DNA of 64,000 nucleotides from Lunatimonas lonarensis (GCF_000390185.1 NZ_AQHR01000049.1:62001-126000), one strand, 5' to 3'; counted from the stretch's first letter, positions 1 through 10,115 are shown. A program made the numbers and translations. Notes: a model not told the origin generated them from the sequence alone.

Positions 1-189
1 CATAAAAAGTTGGCCCAGTCTATCTTCAAAGGACATGCTGTTGAACACGCTGTCCACCCACCTGGCCTGATCTCTGGGGTTCGCACTTACCAGCGGATCC
101 CGTGGCACCTTATCCCAGCTGCCTCCACCGAATACAACCTGTACCCAGCAACTCAGAACACACAAAACCGCACAAACTTTTTGACACAT
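1..189 (-). CDS. GH3 beta-N-acetylglucosaminidase-like protein, N-terminal part only
   Basis: Reading the minus strand from an ATG at 189 gives 63 open codons that run off the left edge. The product starts with a hydrophobic signal peptide (MCQKVCAVLCVLSCWVQVVF). It then reaches a segment containing WVDSVFNSMSFEDRLGQLFM, which resembles the start of the catalytic domain in Bacteroidetes GH3 beta-N-acetylglucosaminidases, some of them fused to a beta-lactamase-like domain. Such enzymes cut GlcNAc from cell-wall or chitin fragments outside the cytoplasm. The catalytic residues lie outside the window, so the assignment rests on this N-terminal motif only. A short plus-strand frame over the same bases is a shadow. 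Confidence 0.72.
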   Translation of the reverse strand, partial: MCQKVCAVLCVLSCWVQVVFGGGSWDKVPRDPLVSANPRDQARWVDSVFNSMSFEDRLGQLFM

Positions 190-487
190 GGAACCGTTTA
201 AATTTTATCCGTACTGAATTTAAGGTTAGCTTTGTAAGCACGAAGGCTTTGATCAAACGTACATATTTTCAACCTATCAACCTATCAAAAGTTGATAAAC
301 CGTTGAAATTTTATGTCAAATAAAGCCCCTAAGTACCGTTTCGGACAGAAACTCAGAAAACCCGTCCAGCATGGTAAGAGACGGGAATTGCCACCATTTA
401 TATATATTATAGAGCCCTTGAGTTTTCCGATTAGTTCTTGGATGGCCAAGTTGCTTCGGCGGGCAGATCATTCAACCTAGCTAAGAC
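190..487. other. Divergent intergenic region
   Basis: About 300 bases lie between the GH3 gene (minus) and the mutL operon (plus), so promoters for both must sit here. A TAGCTTTG at 227-234 fits the Bacteroidetes -7 consensus TAnnTTTG on the plus strand, but it lacks a matching -33 box and is about 250 bases from the next start. I see no RNA gene or conserved frame. Confidence 0.4.
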
Positions 488-901
488 ATGAAGTTTCCAT
501 CAATATTCAGAGTAAACCAACCCCATCGGTTCCAGATTACACCAAGGCACTATGATCCCGTAAAGGAAGAAATACAGCAGCGGACCGAGCGAATCAAACG
601 AGAGCTTCAACAAGAAGGTCTCATTCATCCTGACGAAGAGGACGCCGAAACAGGTATCAGATACCATGGAGGTTCACCCATCCGTGGGGCGTTTACCCAG
701 GGAAGCCCCATAAAAAGAAAACCGAGCAGCCTATTCGAAAGTACCGGAATGATCAGGTTGATCATCATGGTATTGTTAATCGGAGGGTTTGGAGGGTATA
801 TCTACGTGGGGCCGGATTTCTTATACTATATGCTTTATTTGGGGGTGACCGTAGTGGCTTTCTTCGCATTGTTTAGACTAAAATCCGTCACCAAAAAATG
901 A
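488..901 (+). CDS. Small membrane protein preceding mutL
   Basis: This is a 137-residue protein. The N-terminal half (about residues 1-85) is soluble and charged with a helical Glu/Arg/Gln-rich stretch. It is followed by two closely spaced transmembrane segments (about 88-107 and 110-130) and a basic tail. The stop codon overlaps the mutL start (ATGA at 898-901), so the two genes are translationally coupled and head one operon with the two rhomboid genes. I recognise it only as the kind of hypothetical protein found next to mutL in Bacteroidetes. A role in repair is not implied by its sequence. Confidence 0.8.
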   Translation: MKFPSIFRVNQPHRFQITPRHYDPVKEEIQQRTERIKRELQQEGLIHPDEEDAETGIRYHGGSPIRGAFTQGSPIKRKPSSLFESTGMIRLIIMVLLIGGFGGYIYVGPDFLYYMLYLGVTVVAFFALFRLKSVTKK

Positions 902-2748
902 GTGACCTCATCCAACTTCTTCCCGATGCCATCGCCAATCAAATCGCGGCCGGTGAGGTAGTGCAGCGGCCTGCGTCCGCCTTAAAAGAACTGCTCGAAA
1001 ACTCGTTGGATGCCGGTGCCAAGCACATAAAGGTGATCGTAAAGGACGGAGGAAAGCAGCTTATTCAGGTAATCGATGATGGAGGCGGTATGTCCATTAC
1101 GGATGCCCGGATGTCGTTCGAGCGCCATGCCACCTCCAAGATCCGAAAATCGGAGGACCTGTTCTGCATCCGTACCTTTGGTTTCAGGGGGGAGGCACTT
1201 GCCTCCATTGCAGCGGTGGCACAGGTAGAAATGAAAACCAAACGCGGACAGGATGAGCTTGGCACCTTGCTCTGTGTAGAAGGATCTGAGGTAAGGAAGC
1301 AGGAACCCGTTCAGTGTGCCAACGGCACCTCCATCGCCGTCAAAAACCTGTTCTTCAACGTACCTGCACGGCGTAATTTCCTTAAATCCAATGCCGTGGA
1401 AACCAAACATCTGGTGGAGGAATTTCAACGCATCGCGCTTTCGTATCCGGAAGTCTCCTTTAGCTTTTTTCAGAATGATATGCAGCTTTTCAGCCTGTCA
1501 CCCGGAAAACTCAGCAAGCGAATAGTCGGTGTACTTGGTCAAGGATACCAAGATCAACTCGTCGTCTGCCAGGAGGAAACGTCCCTTCTTCGTATCAAGG
1601 GATATATCGGAAAGCCAGGCAGCGCCAAAAAAACCCGGGGAGATCAATACTTCTTTGTAAACAATCGCTACATAAAAAGCAGCTACTTACACCATGCCGT
1701 CGTAAATGCATTCGAAGGGCTGATGGCTGCAGATCAGCATCCCTTTTATGTGCTGTTTTTGGAAATCGACCCGAGCCATATAGACATCAACGTACATCCT
1801 ACCAAAACCGAAATCAAATTTGACGATGAGCGCACGGTGTACGGCGTGCTAAAAGCAGCGATCAAGCAGGCCTTGGGAGCCCATTTGGTGGTGCCCACTA
1901 TTGATTTTTCGGTTGATGCCAACTTCACGGACTCCTGGCAAAACAACCGCCCTCAAAATGAGACCGTGCAGTCTGAAAACTCCTATAGAAACTTTCAGTC
2001 GCCGGGCTTCCGAAAGCAACACGTCAGTGGCTGGGAGAAGCTCTTCGACAACCCCTCCATTCCAAGCCAAAAGGAGGAGGATTTGCTTTTGCATCAACGT
2101 CAAACGGCCACTGAGACCGTCACATTCGCCAGCCGTGCCAATCAACAGGATGAGCCCGATAGGGCGATCCAAGACCAAAAAATCACGGGCAACACATTCC
2201 AGGTCGCTTCCAAATACATTGTGGCCCAGGTATCATCCGGCTTGCTGGTATTTGATCAGCAGGCCTGTCACGAACGAATTCTCTATGAACGGTTTGTTAG
2301 GCAACTTAACCACGCTAAAGGGGCCTCCCAACAGTGCCTTTTCCCTCAAACCCTAAACCTGAGTCAGGCGGATTTCATATTGGTCATGGAACTTCAGGAA
2401 GAATTGGCAAACCTCGGCTTTATCGTAAGCTCTTTCGGAAACACCACGATCATCATCAATGGTGTTCCCGCAGACGTTGCCATCACCAACGAAAAAGCAC
2501 TGTTTGAATCCCTACTGGAACAGTTCAAGCACTTTAAATCCGAGCTTTCGTTGGACAAACGGGAAAACTTAGCCCGATCGCTGGCCAGGCGTTCCTCGCT
2601 GAAGTCGGGCCAAAAGCTAAGCTCCCAGGAAATGGAAAACCTCGTAGGGCAGCTATTCGTGTGCGAAAACCCAAATTATAGTCCCACAGGGAACAAAACC
2701 TTTGTGAAATTGGATTTATCTAAAATAGACAGTTTTTTCAACCAATAA
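898..2748 (+). CDS. mutL: DNA mismatch repair protein MutL
   Basis: MutL couples MutS mismatch recognition to strand removal. The 616-residue protein has the GHKL ATPase motifs in order: ELLENSLDAGA (about 31-41), DDGGGM, RHATSKI and FRGEALASIA. A MutL_C dimerisation domain closes the protein. The C-terminal domain contains DQQACHERILYE near 452-463, which fits the endonuclease metal motif DQHA(x)2E(x)4E except for Gln at the His position. The usual late CPHGRP motif appears as CENPNYSPTG near 588, so the nuclease site is only partly conserved. It is the second gene of the operon, 13 bases before the first rhomboid gene. Confidence 0.97.
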   Translation: MSDLIQLLPDAIANQIAAGEVVQRPASALKELLENSLDAGAKHIKVIVKDGGKQLIQVIDDGGGMSITDARMSFERHATSKIRKSEDLFCIRTFGFRGEALASIAAVAQVEMKTKRGQDELGTLLCVEGSEVRKQEPVQCANGTSIAVKNLFFNVPARRNFLKSNAVETKHLVEEFQRIALSYPEVSFSFFQNDMQLFSLSPGKLSKRIVGVLGQGYQDQLVVCQEETSLLRIKGYIGKPGSAKKTRGDQYFFVNNRYIKSSYLHHAVVNAFEGLMAADQHPFYVLFLEIDPSHIDINVHPTKTEIKFDDERTVYGVLKAAIKQALGAHLVVPTIDFSVDANFTDSWQNNRPQNETVQSENSYRNFQSPGFRKQHVSGWEKLFDNPSIPSQKEEDLLLHQRQTATETVTFASRANQQDEPDRAIQDQKITGNTFQVASKYIVAQVSSGLLVFDQQACHERILYERFVRQLNHAKGASQQCLFPQTLNLSQADFILVMELQEELANLGFIVSSFGNTTIIINGVPADVAITNEKALFESLLEQFKHFKSELSLDKRENLARSLARRSSLKSGQKLSSQEMENLVGQLFVCENPNYSPTGNKTFVKLDLSKIDSFFNQ

Positions 2749-2761
2749 CTCCTCCGAATTT

Positions 2762-3553
2762 ATGTTTCGACCGTTAACCCCTACTGTGAAAAACATCTTG
2801 TTGATCACCGTAGGTATGCATATCATTACCGTGTTTTTCATGCCGCAGCTGAAGGGATGGTTTGCATTGTACCACATAGAATCTCGGTTTTTTCTCCCGT
2901 TCCAATTTGTCACCTACATGTTTATGCATGCCGACTTTTGGCATCTGTTCAGCAACATGTTCGGTTTGTTTATCTTCGGCCCTCTTTTGGAACAGTTCAT
3001 GGGTCCGAAAAAAATCATTATTCTCTGGATGGTATGCGGTATCGGATCAGGCGTTCTGTATTCCGGATACAATGTCTATCGGATCAACCAACTCAACCAC
3101 CAGATCGAAACCTTTTCGGAAAACCCAGATCCAGAGGTTTTCAACCGCTTTGTGTCGTCAAACAGGCACCTCTTCAATCCAAGTATCTACGACTTGGTGG
3201 ATTCATACAGCCGAAATCCGGACAACCCGGAATTGATAGATCGCGCGAAAAGTAGAATGCTGGCAGTCAGAGACCGGCAGGTAAATATCCCCATGGTGGG
3301 TGCATCTGGCGCACTATTTGGGGTATTGATCGCCTTTGGGATGCTGTTTCCAAACACCCAGCTTTTCCTGCTCTTCCCCCCCATGCCGGTGAAAGCAAAA
3401 TACCTCGTGCTGTTTTATGGACTATACACGGTATATCATATATTTGTAAGTAATCCCGAAGACAATGTCGCTCATTTTGCCCACCTGTCCGGGCTGGTTA
3501 TCGGCGCAATCTTGGTGACGAATTGGAAACGGGATAGACGAAATTTCTACTGA
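2762..3553 (+). CDS. Rhomboid family intramembrane serine protease
   Basis: This 263-residue polytopic membrane protein has the rhomboid signatures. These are a HADFWHLFSNMFGLFIFG segment in the second helix (about 59-76), the nucleophile motif GASGALFG (about 180-187) and a late-helix histidine in AHFAHLSG (about 237-244). Rhomboids cut membrane-anchored substrates inside the bilayer. Between the second and fourth helices there is a soluble insertion of about 60 residues (roughly 115-175) rich in Asn, Arg and Asp, longer than in bacterial GlpG. It is followed after one base by a second rhomboid gene, suggesting a co-expressed pair. Substrates are unknown. Confidence 0.93.
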   Translation: MFRPLTPTVKNILLITVGMHIITVFFMPQLKGWFALYHIESRFFLPFQFVTYMFMHADFWHLFSNMFGLFIFGPLLEQFMGPKKIIILWMVCGIGSGVLYSGYNVYRINQLNHQIETFSENPDPEVFNRFVSSNRHLFNPSIYDLVDSYSRNPDNPELIDRAKSRMLAVRDRQVNIPMVGASGALFGVLIAFGMLFPNTQLFLLFPPMPVKAKYLVLFYGLYTVYHIFVSNPEDNVAHFAHLSGLVIGAILVTNWKRDRRNFY

Positions 3554-3554
3554 C

Positions 3555-4484
3555 ATGTACGGAGGATTTTGGTATAACATAAAAAACGCCTTCAGCCAAA
3601 AAAACAACGGGCTATACAAATTATTGGCCATCAATATTTTGCTCTTTGTTGTATTTATGGTTTTGCGCGTATTCCTCACACTAAGTGGTGCAGGGGAAGG
3701 ATACCGTTCGTTGATTTCATTTTTTATGATGCCGGCATCCGTGCCCGCTTTCCTTTCCAAACCCTGGACGCTGTTTACCTACATGTTTTTGCATGAGGGG
3801 TTCCTTCACATTTTGTTCAATATGCTGTTCATGTACTGGTTTGGCCTACTGGTTCATGATTTCCTGGGAAGCCGAAAACTAGTCAACCTATACGTACTGG
3901 GGGGTCTCGCCGGCGGTGTATTTTACATGCTGATCTACAACATCGCTCCCTATTTCAGCAATCAGGTAGAGGGATCACTTATGCTGGGTGCCAGTGCAGG
4001 TGTCTATGCGATCGTTGTGGCAGCGGCCACGCTACGTCCCAACACAGAGTTTCACCTATTATTACTCGGCCCGGTAAAAATTAAATACATTGCCATTTTC
4101 TACGTGTTGATTGCATTTGCCAATTCTGCAGGCAGCAATGCTGGCGGGGAGATTGCCCACCTGGGAGGGGCTTTCATGGGCTACTATTATATCCTGCAAT
4201 TAAACAAGGGGAAAGATATCGGCATTTTTATACAGGTGGTTGGAACCTTCTTCGAAAAGCTTTTCTCCAAAAAAACCAAAGTAAAAGTTACCTATAGAAG
4301 GTCTTCAGAGGAACCTCGTTCAACGTTTTCGCAAACACCACCTGCCCCCAAAAGCAGTTCCTCAAAAACCGATGTAACTACCCAAGAGGAGATAGACCGA
4401 ATCCTGGACAAAATTGCGGAGAAAGGGTATGACAACCTTAGCAAAGAGGAAAAACGAAAGCTTTTTGACTTCAGTAACAAATAG
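3555..4484 (+). CDS. Second rhomboid family protein with a cytoplasmic tail
   Basis: The protein is 309 residues. It carries the rhomboid features HEGFLHILFNMLFMYWFG, a Ser motif GASAGVYAI (about 145-153) and a histidine in EIAHLGGAFMG near 200. The residue after the nucleophile Ser is Ala where the usual motif is GxSG, so activity is likely but not certain. After about residue 225 there is a soluble tail with a basic stretch, a Ser/Pro-rich linker and a charged helix ending in LSKEEKRKLFDFSNK, a tail style seen in Bacteroidetes rhomboids. The start codon lies one base after the previous stop. It is the last gene of the mutL operon and faces rlmN. Confidence 0.92.
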   Translation: MYGGFWYNIKNAFSQKNNGLYKLLAINILLFVVFMVLRVFLTLSGAGEGYRSLISFFMMPASVPAFLSKPWTLFTYMFLHEGFLHILFNMLFMYWFGLLVHDFLGSRKLVNLYVLGGLAGGVFYMLIYNIAPYFSNQVEGSLMLGASAGVYAIVVAAATLRPNTEFHLLLLGPVKIKYIAIFYVLIAFANSAGSNAGGEIAHLGGAFMGYYYILQLNKGKDIGIFIQVVGTFFEKLFSKKTKVKVTYRRSSEEPRSTFSQTPPAPKSSSSKTDVTTQEEIDRILDKIAEKGYDNLSKEEKRKLFDFSNK

Positions 4485-4515
4485 CTGACCTTATTTGCTT
4501 TACCAAAAAACTGGC

Positions 4516-5628
4516 TTACCCGAGGGTCACGAGATCATTCTTATTGGCCAATTGTCCACAGGCGGCGTCAATATCCTGACCCCTCGATTTCCTAACTTTG
4601 GCGACGATATCAAACCTCTCCAACACCTGCACGTAAAGATCCAGCTTGTCCGGGTCTGCCTGTTGGAATTCCCCATCATCGATGGGATTGTATTGGATGA
4701 GATTCACCTTTGAGGGAATGATTTGACAGAATTTCGCCAGTGCCAAGGCATGGGCTTCATCATCGTTTATCCCCTTCCAGACCACGTATTCATAGGTGAC
4801 CTTTCGCTTTGTTTTGCGGTACCAGTACCGCAACGCATCCGCTAGGTCCTCCAGCGGATTGGAATCGTTAATGGGCATCAGCCTACTCCTGGTCTCATTA
4901 ATAGCCGAATGCAGGGAAACCGCGAGGTTAAACTTCACTTCATCGTCGGCCAGCTTGCGTATCATCTTACATACGCCCACCGTAGAGACGGTAATGCGCT
5001 TCGGAGAAATACCAAGCCCCTCCGGAGAGGTGATCTTTTCGATCGCCTCCAACAGATTGGCGTAATTCAACAAGGGCTCTCCCATTCCCATAAAAACAAT
5101 ATTGGTCAGTGGCCGGTCAAAATAAACCTTGGCCTCCTCCATGATTGCCGCCACCTGATCAAAAATCTCGTCCGGGTGCAGGTTACGCATGCGCTTCAAT
5201 CGCGCAGTGGCACAAAAATTACAATCCAAGCTGCAGCCTACTTGGGAAGACACACAGGCCGTGATCCGCTTGGGCGTTGGGATAAGCACCGACTCCACAA
5301 TCTTGCCATCGTACAGCTTCACCGCATTTTTTATTGTGCCGTCCACACTGCGCTTCATCTGATCCACCCGAATGTGGTTGATCACGAAGTGCTGCTCGAT
5401 ACGTTCTCTCGTAGCTTTGGACAGGTTGGTCATTTCTGCAAAATTCTTCAACCGTTTGTTCCAAAGCCAATCGTAAACCTGCTTGGCCCGAAATTTCTTC
5501 TCTCCTATCGAAAGAAAAAACACTTCGAGCTCCGCCAAGCTCAATTTCCTAATGTCCCTTTTTTGCTCTTGTTCCATTGTAAAAAAACTCATGCTACCTC
5601 GCATCGAATGCGGGCCATCATTTGCCAT
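4516..5628 (-). CDS. rlmN: 23S rRNA (adenine-2503-C2)-methyltransferase / tRNA A37 methyltransferase
   Basis: RlmN is a radical SAM enzyme that methylates C2 of A2503 in 23S rRNA and A37 in some tRNAs. The 370-residue protein has the radical SAM cluster CSLDCNFC (Cys132, 136, 139) and a C-terminal cysteine in DIDAACGQLA (about Cys357) that forms the transient protein adduct. The GMGEPLLN motif and a substrate region ending in QYNPIDDGEF also fit. Two internal Met codons (residues 13 and 18) are possible alternative starts because the first 17 residues are not conserved in style. The gene is monocistronic and convergent with the rhomboid operon. Confidence 0.97.
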   Translation of the reverse strand: MANDGPHSMRGSMSFFTMEQEQKRDIRKLSLAELEVFFLSIGEKKFRAKQVYDWLWNKRLKNFAEMTNLSKATRERIEQHFVINHIRVDQMKRSVDGTIKNAVKLYDGKIVESVLIPTPKRITACVSSQVGCSLDCNFCATARLKRMRNLHPDEIFDQVAAIMEEAKVYFDRPLTNIVFMGMGEPLLNYANLLEAIEKITSPEGLGISPKRITVSTVGVCKMIRKLADDEVKFNLAVSLHSAINETRSRLMPINDSNPLEDLADALRYWYRKTKRKVTYEYVVWKGINDDEAHALALAKFCQIIPSKVNLIQYNPIDDGEFQQADPDKLDLYVQVLERFDIVAKVRKSRGQDIDAACGQLANKNDLVTLG

Positions 5629-5680
5629 TTAACCATCTCGACGCTCCATAAGTTCAGCCAAGACTGCTTGCAATAATCTT

Positions 5681-7153
5681 CTAAAGTGCAGTCCCCAAGT
5701 TTCCGGGCACCTCTTTTCGTACAGGAAACCTCGCACCTGTTTCCGTCAACCTGTCAAAAAGCCGTTGCTGGAATTCATCCGCTAGTTCCGGCATGATGTC
5801 GGAAAGGTTATTCACTTCTTCCGGATCCCCTTCTAAGTCAAATAGCTCCCTTGTCTCCGTTTCATAATAGTAGATAAGCTTCCACTTACCCACTCGAAGC
5901 GCCGAACCGGGCCTCCAGGCACTCCCGTGGTAGTGCGGATAGTGCCAAAACAACTCCTCCCGATCCCCAATTTCCCGGGATGGATCAGTCAACAGAGGAA
6001 CCAGGCTAACGCCGTCATGTGGCTGATGGGAAATCTCGGCAAGGGAAAGCATGGTGGTGAAATAATCCATGCTAACTACGGGATAGTCTATCACCCTGCC
6101 AGGCCGGGCAACGCCTGGCCCTGAGATCAACAGGGGCACCCGAATCCCACCTTCGTAGCACCACCCCTTCCCTGCCCGCAACGGCCCGTTTGCCGTGGGG
6201 GCACCTTCCTGAAAAAGCGTAGAAAGCCCTCCATTGTCAGAGGTGAAAATGACCCAAGTATTCTCGTCCAAACCAAGCTCAACCAGCGCTTCCATTATTC
6301 GTCCAACGTTCTCATCCATCGCAGCTACCATGGAAGCATACCCCGTATTGTCCTGTATCAGCTTGGTCACACCATCGACACCCTCCTTACGATAGCCTTC
6401 CAACGCCGATAGGTTTGCCATTTCCTTTTTCTGGAGATATCGCTCGTGATGGCGGGGCACGGCTTGAATCGGTGTATGAACGGTGTAATAGGAAAGGTAA
6501 AGCAAAAATGGCTTATCCCCGCTTTCTTTCATCAGCCGGATGCTTTCCTGTGTGAGTCGATCTGTCAGATATTCCCCTTCCGGCCCGTCCTCAAGTCGGG
6601 GATTTCCATAGGGAGAAAAATAACCATTGGCCACCCCCTCCTTCAACTGGGGAGCACCTACGCTCCAACCCCCAATATTGATATCAAACCCCTGGTTTTC
6701 GGGCCAGTACTTCTCTTCTTCACCCAAATGCCACTTACCGACAAAATACGTGTGGTACCCCCCTTCTTTAAACTTCTCGCCCAAGGTCTCCTCCTCTAGT
6801 GCCAACTCATGGCTTATCTGCGGAGTGATGATAGGTCTAATGGCCGCATCCCTATCAAATCCGGGAATCCAATCGGTAATATTCAAACGGTTGGGATGCT
6901 GCCCGGTCATGAGTGCTGCCCGGGTAGGACTGCACACCGGATGGGCAGCATAGGCTTGGCTAAACCGCACCCCCCTTCGCGCCAGAGCATCCAAGTTCGG
7001 TGTATCGTAAAATGTCTCAGGCCAGTTTGCCCCTATATCCGCCCAGCCTAAATCATCCACCAGAATAAACACAAAATTCGGCCTCTTTTCAGGTACGGTA
7101 TGGCAGGAAACGAGGATCAATCCCGCCAGTAAAAGACAGATAATACTTTTCAT
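5681..7153 (-). CDS. Sulfatase (formylglycine-dependent) lipoprotein
   Basis: This type I sulfatase is predicted to remove sulfate esters from an extracellular substrate. From the Met codon at 7153 the protein begins with a lipoprotein signal ending LILVSC (Cys17). It continues with the metal-binding segment FVFILVDDLGWADIG and the formylglycine site CSPTR (Cys74), then GKWHLG and FTSDNGG. An upstream Met at 7177 is possible, but the shorter start gives a standard signal peptide. The length of about 490 residues is usual for the family. No glycoside hydrolase lies beside it, so the substrate is unknown. A -7 box is seen at 7202-7209. Confidence 0.93.
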   Translation of the reverse strand: MKSIICLLLAGLILVSCHTVPEKRPNFVFILVDDLGWADIGANWPETFYDTPNLDALARRGVRFSQAYAAHPVCSPTRAALMTGQHPNRLNITDWIPGFDRDAAIRPIITPQISHELALEEETLGEKFKEGGYHTYFVGKWHLGEEEKYWPENQGFDINIGGWSVGAPQLKEGVANGYFSPYGNPRLEDGPEGEYLTDRLTQESIRLMKESGDKPFLLYLSYYTVHTPIQAVPRHHERYLQKKEMANLSALEGYRKEGVDGVTKLIQDNTGYASMVAAMDENVGRIMEALVELGLDENTWVIFTSDNGGLSTLFQEGAPTANGPLRAGKGWCYEGGIRVPLLISGPGVARPGRVIDYPVVSMDYFTTMLSLAEISHQPHDGVSLVPLLTDPSREIGDREELFWHYPHYHGSAWRPGSALRVGKWKLIYYYETETRELFDLEGDPEEVNNLSDIMPELADEFQQRLFDRLTETGARFPVRKEVPGNLGTAL

Positions 7154-7201
7154 AATTAGGTAGAAAATAGATAACAAGCCAATCCCCTAGTTGGGAATAA
7201 G

Positions 7202-7209
7202 CAAAAATA
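7202..7209 (-). promoter_or_regulatory. Likely -7 box for the sulfatase gene
   Basis: The minus strand reads TATTTTTG here, matching the Bacteroidetes -7 consensus TAnnTTTG, about 48 bases before the preferred start. I did not find a convincing -33 element. Confidence 0.35.
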
Positions 7210-7420
7210 AGGAACCAATCTGGATATCTACGCCAACGCTGTCAATCCAAAGGAAAATTTCCTGTAGACAAAGGATTGACAGAATATGTCAAAATGTCTG
7301 ATTTAGAGAATTCAAAACAAGAAAATCAGCCAAACTTTCCGATAATTTCGTAAAAAGCAGATTGGTTGAAAATTTGAACGAGGCTACTAACGCATCAAGA
7401 AACAATAAACAGAGGAAGCA

Positions 7421-10042
7421 ATGGACTTTAAACAATATACCATAAAATCTCAGGAGTCAATCCAAAAAGCACTGGAGCTATGTACGGCGCAACAACAGCA
7501 AGTGATCGAACCTGCCCACTTGTTAAAAGCCATTTTACTGGAAGACGGAAATGTGTCTGACTTCCTACTCCAGCGGCTTGGGATTAATCCCAAGCTGTTG
7601 ATACAGAAATTGGATGAGGGCATACAGCGTTTACCAAAAGTAAGCGGACAGCAGCAGCCCTATGTATCCCAAGCATTGGGGCAAGTCTTTCAGAAGGCAA
7701 AGGACTACATGAAACCTTTTGGCGATGAATTTATCGCTGTGGAACACTTGCTGTTAGGGATATTAGCAGGAAATGATCCCACCGCCAAACTACTGAAAGA
7801 ACTCGGTATAACGGAAGAACGCCTAATAAGCGCAATCAAGGAACTAAGAAAAGGAAATAAAGTGACTGATCAAAACGCAGAATCAACTTACAGGTCGTTG
7901 GAGAAATACTCCAAAAACCTGAACGAGCTCGCCAAAAAGGGTAAGATAGACCCGGTAATTGGCCGGGACGAAGAAATCCGCAGAGTACTACAGATACTTG
8001 CGCGGCGAACAAAAAACAACCCCATTCTATTGGGAGAGCCCGGCGTCGGAAAAACGGCGATTGTCGAAGGCCTGGCCCAGCGAATTGAAAGTGGGGATGT
8101 ACCCGAAAACCTCAAATCCAAAACGATTATTTCGTTGGATATGGGCCTATTGGTCGCAGGGGCCAAGTACAAGGGAGAGTTTGAGGAACGGCTGAAGGCG
8201 GTGATCAAAGAAGTAACCGACTCCGACGGGCAGATCATTCTTTTCATTGACGAGATCCATACGCTGATAGGTGCCGGCGGAGGTGGAGAGGGAGCCATGG
8301 ACGCAGCCAACCTGCTCAAGCCAGCCCTGGCACGGGGAGAATTGCACGCAATCGGTGCGACTACACTGAAGGAGTATCAAAAGTATATAGAGAAGGATAA
8401 GGCACTCGAAAGAAGGTTTCAGCAGGTAATCGTAGACGAGCCGGATGCCGCAGACGCTATCTCCATCCTGCGGGGGATCAAAGACAAATACGAGCTGCAC
8501 CACGGTGTGCGGATCAAGGATGACGCCGTCATTGCCGCGGTGGAGCTATCCCAACGCTATATATCAGACAGGTATTTGCCCGATAAGGCCATTGACCTGA
8601 TGGACGAGGCGGCGGCTAAACTCCGAATGGAAATTGACTCTCTTCCTCAGGAACTTGATGAGTTAAACCGCCGGATCATGCAGCTCGAAATTGAGCGGGA
8701 AGCGATCCGACGCGAAAAAGACAAGGACAAAGAGGCCATCCTAAGCAAGGAAATCGCCGAGCTTTCCGAAAAACGCCAGGTGATCCGAGTCAAATGGGAA
8801 AGCGAAAAGGCCGTAATCCAGGGGATACAACGGGAGAAAGAAAACATCGAAAAACTACGAATCGAGGCCGAGCAAGCCGAACGGGCGGGAGATTTTGGCA
8901 AAGTAGCCGAAATACGCTACGGAAAGATTCTGGAAAGTGAAGCCAAACTCAGTTCCTTCCAGCAGGAGCTTAAGAAAATCCAAGAAGGATCTTCACTGCT
9001 CAAGGAAGAAGTGGACAACGAAGACATCGCCGCGGTGGTCTCCAAATGGACAGGAATTCCTGTTTCCAAGATGATCCAAAGTGAACGTGAAAAACTACTT
9101 CACCTAGAGGATGAACTTGGCAAGCGGGTAGCCGGTCAAAAGGAGGCCATCACCGCCCTGTCTGATGCCGTGAGAAGAAGCAGGGCAGGGCTCCAAGACC
9201 CAAAACGCCCCATTGGATCCTTTATCTTCCTGGGAACCACCGGTGTGGGAAAAACTGAGCTTGCCAAGGCCCTTGCGGAATACCTCTTTAACGACGAAAA
9301 CGCGATGGTTCGGATCGATATGTCCGAATACCAGGAGCGCCATGCCGTGAGCAGGTTGGTAGGTGCCCCTCCCGGCTATGTGGGCTACGACGAGGGCGGC
9401 CAACTAACCGAGGCGGTGCGAAGAAAGCCCTACTCGGTGGTACTTCTAGACGAAATAGAAAAAGCGCATCCAGACGTGTTCAATATTCTTCTACAGGTAC
9501 TCGACGACGGTAGGCTGACCGACAACAAAGGGCGGCTGGCCAACTTCAAAAACACCATCATCATCATGACTACCAATATCGGGTCAACGCTGATCCAAGA
9601 GCGGTTTGACAGCATGGATGAATGGAATAAGGAGCAGGTGATGGAAAACACCAAAAATGAGGTGTTCTCACTTCTGAAAAAATCGGTACGACCTGAGTTC
9701 CTAAACCGAATTGATGAGGTGATTATGTTCGAACCCCTAAGTAGGGCCATCATTCGTAAAATTGTCGACATACAGTGGAAGGAAATCCAAGGAAGGCTGT
9801 CTGAATCGGGAATCGAACTGGAAGCAACCTCCGAGGTATTGGACTACCTGGGTGAAGTGGGGTTTGATCCACAGTTTGGTGCAAGGCCTCTAAAGCGTAC
9901 CATGCAGCGATTGATACTGAATGAACTGTCCAAACAGATTCTAAGTGGCTATATCAAAAACGACAGCGCGGTATTGGTAGATCTGGATGCGGATAAGCAG
10001 GTGTACTTCAAAAACATCGACGAAGTGCCGATCGCAGACTAG
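7421..10042 (+). CDS. clpB: ATP-dependent chaperone ClpB
   Basis: ClpB is a hexameric AAA+ disaggregase that works with DnaK. The 873-residue protein has two N-terminal Clp repeats (about 1-145), a first AAA+ domain with Walker A GEPGVGKT (about 205-212) and Walker [11 protein letters not shown], and a long charged coiled-coil middle domain (about 405-530). A second AAA+ domain has Walker A GTTGVGKT (about 604-611) and Walker [15 protein letters not shown]. The coiled-coil middle domain separates it from ClpA and ClpC. The length is typical. It is a single-gene unit with a strong terminator after it. No CIRCE element was seen upstream. Confidence 0.98.
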   Translation: MDFKQYTIKSQESIQKALELCTAQQQQVIEPAHLLKAILLEDGNVSDFLLQRLGINPKLLIQKLDEGIQRLPKVSGQQQPYVSQALGQVFQKAKDYMKPFGDEFIAVEHLLLGILAGNDPTAKLLKELGITEERLISAIKELRKGNKVTDQNAESTYRSLEKYSKNLNELAKKGKIDPVIGRDEEIRRVLQILARRTKNNPILLGEPGVGKTAIVEGLAQRIESGDVPENLKSKTIISLDMGLLVAGAKYKGEFEERLKAVIKEVTDSDGQIILFIDEIHTLIGAGGGGEGAMDAANLLKPALARGELHAIGATTLKEYQKYIEKDKALERRFQQVIVDEPDAADAISILRGIKDKYELHHGVRIKDDAVIAAVELSQRYISDRYLPDKAIDLMDEAAAKLRMEIDSLPQELDELNRRIMQLEIEREAIRREKDKDKEAILSKEIAELSEKRQVIRVKWESEKAVIQGIQREKENIEKLRIEAEQAERAGDFGKVAEIRYGKILESEAKLSSFQQELKKIQEGSSLLKEEVDNEDIAAVVSKWTGIPVSKMIQSEREKLLHLEDELGKRVAGQKEAITALSDAVRRSRAGLQDPKRPIGSFIFLGTTGVGKTELAKALAEYLFNDENAMVRIDMSEYQERHAVSRLVGAPPGYVGYDEGGQLTEAVRRKPYSVVLLDEIEKAHPDVFNILLQVLDDGRLTDNKGRLANFKNTIIIMTTNIGSTLIQERFDSMDEWNKEQVMENTKNEVFSLLKKSVRPEFLNRIDEVIMFEPLSRAIIRKIVDIQWKEIQGRLSESGIELEATSEVLDYLGEVGFDPQFGARPLKRTMQRLILNELSKQILSGYIKNDSAVLVDLDADKQVYFKNIDEVPIAD

Positions 10043-10115
10043 AAACCCTATGATTGGGCAGGCTGTTTCGCTTTTTTTGATAGCCCCCGAGAACGTAAAG
10101 AGTTTAGGGTCAACC

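Noticed and set aside
10-323. Two short plus-strand reading frames at the left edge
   Set aside because: They lie opposite the GH3 N-terminus and have no family-like sequence; the minus-strand reading gives a signal peptide and a recognisable domain start.
4909-5676. Long plus-strand frame of 255 residues opposite rlmN
   Set aside because: It is fully antisense to a clear rlmN and is explained by codon bias of that gene. It has no domain.
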